This document shows positions 59,418-64,000 of a DNA stretch of 64,000 nt, piece after piece. Every line of letters starts with the position of its first letter. Positions within the stretch are counted from its first letter, which is position 1. The translations under genes were made by a program, and so were the position numbers. The stretch comes from Oikopleura dioica (lineage: Eukaryota > Chordata > Appendicularia > Copelata > Oikopleuridae). Under the pieces are notes generated by a model. The model saw only the letters and a list, made by a program, of their open reading frames with translations, was not told the origin of the DNA and did no database searches. The stretch is from assembly GCA_907165135.1 (NCBI GenBank), contig OU015567.1, positions 10,793,001-10,857,000 of the forward strand. Reading direction: 5' to 3'.

Positions 59418-59634
59418 TTGACCTTATCGGTTGATATTTACCTGCTCGCTTCTACTCTTCTAAGATCAAATATGAATTCATTTGAGCCCAAAGGCTGGCC
59501 TGTTTTGACACAAAGAGAATGCATATTATTCTGTGCCTGTGCTTTTAAATAAATGTTCACTTTATTTACGATGATTTAAATAGACAAAATTACTGCATGA
59601 ACTTTTCACAGAAAAATCTCAGAACGTCAAAATC

Positions 59635-61016
59635 TTAGACGCTTTTTGGCTGAGGTTCTTTTGAAGAGATTTCAGGAGGTTCGGATATGCAGAGTTTTGT
59701 TTCTTCAGATTGTTGAGGTTTACGCTAGAAAAAAAAACATTAATGCTGCACCTTTTCAAGAGAACTTACGAGAATGAAATCCATCGTAAAATTGGGGGGT
59801 ATCGCATTCCCCTCACATAGTCCTTCTGCACTCATTCTTTGCTTACGTTTTTTACGAAGTTCGCGCGCCTCAATTTCTTCGGGAGTGAGAGGCTCGCCTA
59901 AACAGACAAAATAATTGATGGTTTGACGAGTTGAAATGGAATTGAATTAGGATAGCTAGTTAGGGGACGAAGAAACTGGTCATGGAGCATGTTATTGGTT
60001 TAGACGGGTTTAATTGATGATATCCTGCTTAATCTTAATTGCCTTATTAAATATCATTAGTATAATCAATTTATCACCAGCCTGTCTCTCGCTTTTCAAC
60101 ATTATTGATTTTATGAAACGAAAATTCATTCCCTTTTTCGATTTTTATCGATATGATTTAATTTAAAACAAATTGGTTTTCAGTTAAATTATTTTCCAGC
60201 TCCTTGACTTCCAAAACGATTAAATAATCGCTCTCGCAAGTTTGAGCTCTAAATTAATCCTATTTGCTTTTATCAGCTCGGTGAGCTTTTGTGTGTATAA
60301 TTTAATATGTATCAATATGCGATGAGTTTAGGAGTTAATCAAATGTTATAAGATAAGCACGACTTACCGCTGCAGGATAGGAGATGAGCACCCTGAGGCG
60401 GGCGACCAGGCGCTTTTCGAGTGTTTTCGCGTTTTCGCCATTTCGCTCGGCGATTTTGAAACCAGACCTAAATACAAATTCGTAAGGGTATATAACTCAC
60501 AGTTATTGAATTACCTGGACTCTTGATTCTGCTAATTCGAGGCGCAAAGCAAGTGCTTCTCTCATGTAGATATCTGGATAATGCGATTGACTAAATTTGT
60601 CGACCGTGTTAAATTCTATATTCAATAAAGACTAAACCTGAATGCCTTCTCAAGTTCATTAATTTGGCGCTGAGTGAAGTTTGTCCGAGTTCGCCGACGT
60701 TTCTGCTCGTCGAGAAGATCATGGTGAGGAAGACAGAGAGACCCCACGGGAAGTGAGTCTTTGTTGTCTTCAGAATCCGTAGATGTTGAGTTACCTGAAG
60801 ATATCTCTGAAATTAGCTTATGATCTTGTTCTCTTATCGACTTTGCTCACCTTGATCGCTTTTACTCGTCCCCTGCTGTGATATAGCTCGCTGCTGATAA
60901 GCCAATACATTCGACAGAAGCTCCCTCTGCTGCTGTCCGTAGTCAAAAGTAGTCTGTGTGCCCAACGCATTCAACGCAAAAAGCCGTGTGAGTTCTAATG
61001 CTCGCCAGGGATTCAT
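59635..61016 (-). CDS. UNCX: UNCX/Unc-4 paired-class homeobox transcription factor
   Basis: The homeodomain [20 protein letters not shown] continues [20 protein letters not shown] and [15 protein letters not shown], followed by [31 protein letters not shown] and RKKRKQ. This post-homeodomain signature is specific for UNCX. Exons (minus): 61016 to about 60847 ([19 protein letters not shown]), about 60813-60643, about 60592-60517, about 60470-60368, about 59897-59772 and about 59724-59635. Two introns interrupt the homeodomain, and a larger one (about 470 nt) follows the CSG. The protein is roughly 240-270 residues, far shorter than vertebrate UNCX (over 500), lacking the long Ala/Pro C-tail. 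In chordates UNCX acts in somite and neural patterning. Confidence 0.88.
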
Positions 61017-61971
61017 TTTTTTTCTGAATAATGACTTTGGGCACCGTTTGACCGATGTTTTTCAACGGGAATTTCGGACTCGAAAACGCCATCTTCTGGC
61101 GCGCTCAGATCGGCAAATCAGGCGCGGCGAAGACGTCAATAACGGACAGCGACTTAATCTTATTACGGGCAACACTTAATAAGTGCGATGTAGCTGAAGA
61201 ATATATTTGTCGAATTAAAGAAGCTGAAGGCTATGAAGCCTGAAGCTATGAAGGTTCCGCGCTCGGTCGCAACCTGTTGCATGGATAGTTGCCTGCTGCG
61301 AACATAGGCTCAGAACTCGGTGGGAGACGAATTATTTATCCATATCTTGAAAACTAGGTTCAACAAAAATGATGTTCAATTAAAAAAATAAAGGTTCTTC
61401 TCAAACTTTCAGATTTCTAACCAAGAGATCGTCTTTAGGCCTGAATCAGGCCGCCTGATAATGAAATTCATCAGAAGTAGAATTCCCTGAGAGTAGGTCA
61501 TAGAAAATATCGGTTTATATTTTTTAAGCAAATTGCACTAATGAAGACGATAATGAAGTGCCTGAAGAAAACAAAGGCGCTTAATCGTTTAGGGTGTTAC
61601 TCGTTCGCCACATGTTCATATGCGACTGTCCATATTAATTTCGTATAATGAGCTAATTATATCAAGCTCTATGCGCGGACATATTTAACCAGCCTTCGCC
61701 CGTCATTTGGTAATTAGAATTTTTGATTTCAGCGTAATTGGATTCACTTCCCAAAGAAGACGATAAATTACATACTGAGCCATATTGTAATAAATGACGC
61801 TTAATTAGCATGTCTAGATGCTCATTACTCAATCATTAGGCCTTACATACAGTGATTAACTGTTTTCAATAAATATGATGAGTTAATTTGAACGAGATTA
61901 TGCATAAAATCTATCTTTATTAACAGAGTTATTGAAAAAAAATACTATACAGTTGATATAAAATGATATTT
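61017..61971. other. Intergenic, upstream of UNCX; isolated MITE end
   Basis: About 950 bp. No convincing gene. CTAGGTTCAACAAA at 61354-61367 is identical to the end of the 9110-10027 MITE, but no partner end lies nearby. The open frames at 60958-61243 overlap the UNCX start and look random. Confidence 0.45.
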
Positions 61972-62740
61972 CTACAAGAAGACAGACCAAGGGAGACCAA
62001 TGACTTTGATGAAACCGCCTTCCGCGCATGTTCCAGCGTGAGCGACACTTCCATCAGGGCAACAGTCCCAAACTTCAGGGTTGAAGATCTTTGCGTTCAA
62101 GCCTCGATTGCAGCAGTGGAAATTGTTCGTAGATGGGCCAGGTCCGCTTTTTCTAAAGAAATTGATAAAAAAAAAAATTACGAAGATTTTACTACTTCTG
62201 GTTGGTTCTATTTAGCGATCGCTTCTGGCAACGAGCTTCACGATCGAAACCATTTCGAACGACGAATTCCTCGGACCAGTGATGCTGAACTTTCTGGAGC
62301 TCCATGGCAAAGTCCATGTCACACTGGCACAAATCCCCCTTGCATGTTTTGAGAGGAGAGACGCATTGTCCGCTAGAAAGAAATAGAATTTTGAAAAAGG
62401 ATGGAAATCTTACTTGTCTACTCGGTAAGGTTTCGTAAAAGAGCAAGTTGGATAAGTGATGGTGGCGCATTTGTAACAGCTGTGAAGGCGCTTTTAATGA
62501 GTATTAAAGTTGAAATTTAAAATTCAACGAAATAATTTTTCATTTTTAATAACTATCCTTGCAAAGATTGTCAAGCGGATCGACAGGATCGCCGTGAAAA
62601 GCGTGTTCTCCTGAAGAATCCGTAGGAAGACAGTAGCAGCCGTATCCGGACAATTTGTTTGCATCTTCAATTCCAACGTTGACCCCTTTCTCCGCGCGGA
62701 ACACGTCCAAATTTGCTGCACTAGAAAGAAATTTTAACAT
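61972..62740 (-). CDS. Secreted phospholipase A2-like protein with Cys-rich tail (5' end uncertain)
   Basis: Exon 1 (62740 to about 62554) holds SGYGCYCLPTDSSGEHAFHG and DPVDPLDNLCKD, matching the Ca-loop and the P-V-D-x-L-D stretch of secreted PLA2. Exon 2 (about 62480-62416) gives CYKCATITYPTC; exon 3 (about 62369-62190) has CKGDLCQCDMDFAMELQKV, like the C-x-C-D-x3-A helix. Exon 4 ends at TAG 61972 with CCNRGL and WDCCPDGS repeats. The canonical catalytic C-C-x2-H-D motif is not seen: the residues around the exon 1-2 join read LCKD then CY, and that join is off by one base. It may be a non-enzymatic PLA2-like protein. The first exon may lack its signal peptide; an acceptor AG precedes AANLDVF. 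Confidence 0.6.
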
Positions 62741-62776
62741 TCGTCAATTTCCTACTAACATAGGTCATCCCCTTGT

Positions 62777-62915
62777 TACCAGGATAAACGTTGGCGAAAA
62801 TCTGAATTTAGCAGGATAAACCCCAGGCAAACTTGCCTCCATGTTAGCAGGATAAACTTTGGCAAAAGGGCTCATTGTTAGCAGGGTAAACTTTGGCAGT
62901 CAATTAGCAGGGTTG
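62777..62915. repeat. Degenerate tandem repeat, about 34-bp units
   Basis: Four to five copies around TTAGCAGGATAAACTTTGGC, spaced about 34 bp, with point changes (CCAGGATAAACGTTGGC, GCAGGGTAAACTTTGGC). No coding signal. Confidence 0.65.
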
Positions 62916-63179
62916 CGTGAATCATCAGCGCTCGCCCAGGGCGTGACGTAACTGTTAGCCCGAGGAGGACTCAACCTGCTGGAAGAAAATGCGAATGAAG
63001 CAAATCTGCTTGAAATACAAGAGAACAATTTTATGTTATTAATTTTAATTTTAATATATAATTTTTTTTAATTAATTTTTAGGGATTAGGAAGGTAGGCA
63101 CCAGAGTTGTAGCTAAGCTTTATTTTGAAACTGGCCACCTTAGATCCGATCCGGAAATTCCCAGGCTACCCTCGGAATT

Positions 63180-63335
63180 CTGACCTGTCTAAAAACCTGA
63201 AACAGGTCCTGTTTCCTGTTTTTTGGACCCTGTCCTGTTTCCTGTCTTGCATTTCGATACCAATATAAACCTGTAAACAGGCCTATTAAAAGGAAATACA
63301 GGAAAACACGCCTGTATACAGGAACAGCCCTGTAA
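63180..63335. repeat. Cluster of CCTGTTTCCTGT / ACAGG motifs in both orientations
   Basis: Left part has AAACAGGTCCTGTTTCCTGT and CCCTGTCCTGTTTCCTGT; right part has AAACCTGTAAACAGGCC and TACAGGAAAACACGCCTGTA. The opposite orientation on the two sides resembles the subterminal arrays of the two short hAT-type elements in this window, but no flanking target duplication was found. Confidence 0.5.
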
Positions 63336-63349
63336 AAGTGATTTTCAAA

Positions 63350-64000
63350 AGTGAACTGATCTGCTCAGCTCAGACGATAAATTATCGTCGATAATCATTC
63401 AGCTCAGCTCAGAGTTCTAAATTCTTAAAATTTTGAGCTAAGCTAAACTAGCTAAGCTGAGGCTCTCAAAAATTTCTCCTAAGCTAGCTAAGCTGTGAGC
63501 TGACACTCTCAAAAAATTACTAAGCTAGCTAAGCTAAGCTGAGGTCTTTTTTTGCCTCAGCTAAGCTAGTCTAGCTAATCTAGCTGGGTCAAAAAAAAAG
63601 TAATTTTTGTCGATATAATTTCCTGTTTTTCTTATTTTTTTTCTTCTTGTTGGCTTTTAGAAGATATCCATTAGTTTTATTAGCATCACATAATATACCG
63701 CGATTGGCATTTCTGACTGACTGATTCTGATTTTCGAGTGAAATAGCTAATCAACCAATTAAAATTTGACTCTAGTGTCTCTTCTTTGAGAGTTCCGTCA
63801 AACCAGTGACGCCTACGCAATCTACGTTACAAATCTCCTATGTTTTTAGCATGGAGAATTGTAACGTCAATGTGCATCTTTCAAAAATCAGTCAGTCAGG
63901 ACTGCCAATTGCGGTACTTTCTTCTCCCTAAACCATTTCTCAATGATTTTAACACAATTTTACTTACAGTAAAAAATAGCTCAACTCAGCTCACTCAGCT
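63350..64000. repeat. AGCT-rich palindromic repeat region reaching the window end
   Basis: Many copies of AGCTCAGCTCAG, GCTAAGCT and CTAGCTAAGCT between 63365 and 63590, with a small perfect hairpin (GATAAATTATCGTCGATAATC), and AGCTC repeats again at 63979-64000. A TA-flanked MITE lies between. It may be one larger repeat interrupted by the MITE; the right part is cut by the window. Confidence 0.6.
63698..63914. mobile_element. TA-flanked MITE, mariner-like
   Basis: Inverted ends CCGC[G/A]ATTGGCA followed by CTGACTGACTGATT lie at 63698 and, as complement, ending at 63914, both bordered by TA. An inner inverted pair (ACGTTACAA-TCTCC and GGAGA-TTGTAACGT) near 63825-63872 gives a second stem. 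217 bp, no coding. Confidence 0.7.

Overview
The window looks like nuclear DNA of an appendicularian (larvacean) tunicate, most likely Oikopleura or a close relative. The signs are chordate-type genes (PAXIP1, NOTO, UNCX, PKMYT1, CCNA, IFT70, epsin, ALS2), tight packing at about one gene per 3 kb, and many introns of roughly 40-60 nt. Several junctions read in frame only with a GA-AG or GC-AG intron, and there are orphan secreted and membrane proteins. Species is inferred from these traits; no marker sequence was compared.

Layout, left to right. 1-12 kb: 3' part of PAXIP1 (+), an orphan type I membrane protein (-), ciliary CFAP77 (+), a Not/NOTO homeobox gene (+), and an orphan gene (-) with a 918-bp MITE in one intron. 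12-22 kb: a dense + strand block of PKMYT1, PDCL, IFT70/TTC30 and cyclin A; the IFT70 coding sequence is interrupted by a 529-bp hAT-type MITE. 22-35 kb: a gene-poor stretch, then an epsin gene. One epsin intron, ancestrally about 46 nt, holds a 9,233-bp hAT element with matching ends and an 8-bp target duplication. The element carries a transposase (-), unidentified + strand exons including a membrane anchor, and an array of about nine 112-bp units that each contain a hairpin.

36-46 kb: several small membrane proteins, a secreted coiled-coil/TSP1/Kelch protein, and an Arg-Ser-rich protein. 46-54 kb: ALS2 (alsin), then CMC1-like (-) and GSTCD (+) sharing a 101-bp promoter region. 54-63 kb: a very large secreted protein with Cys-rich repeats and an ITIH-type C-terminus, the UNCX homeobox gene (-), and a phospholipase-A2-like secreted protein (-). 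62.8-64 kb: repeats only, including a TA-flanked MITE.

Themes. PKMYT1 and cyclin A both act at mitotic entry; CFAP77 and IFT70 are ciliary; the TSP1/Kelch, ITIH-type and PLA2-like proteins are secreted. I saw no proof of an operon. In three genes the reading frame breaks by one base in an A-run, which fits sequencing error better than biology. Exon limits were worked out by hand from reading frame and splice sites and may be off at the less conserved genes.
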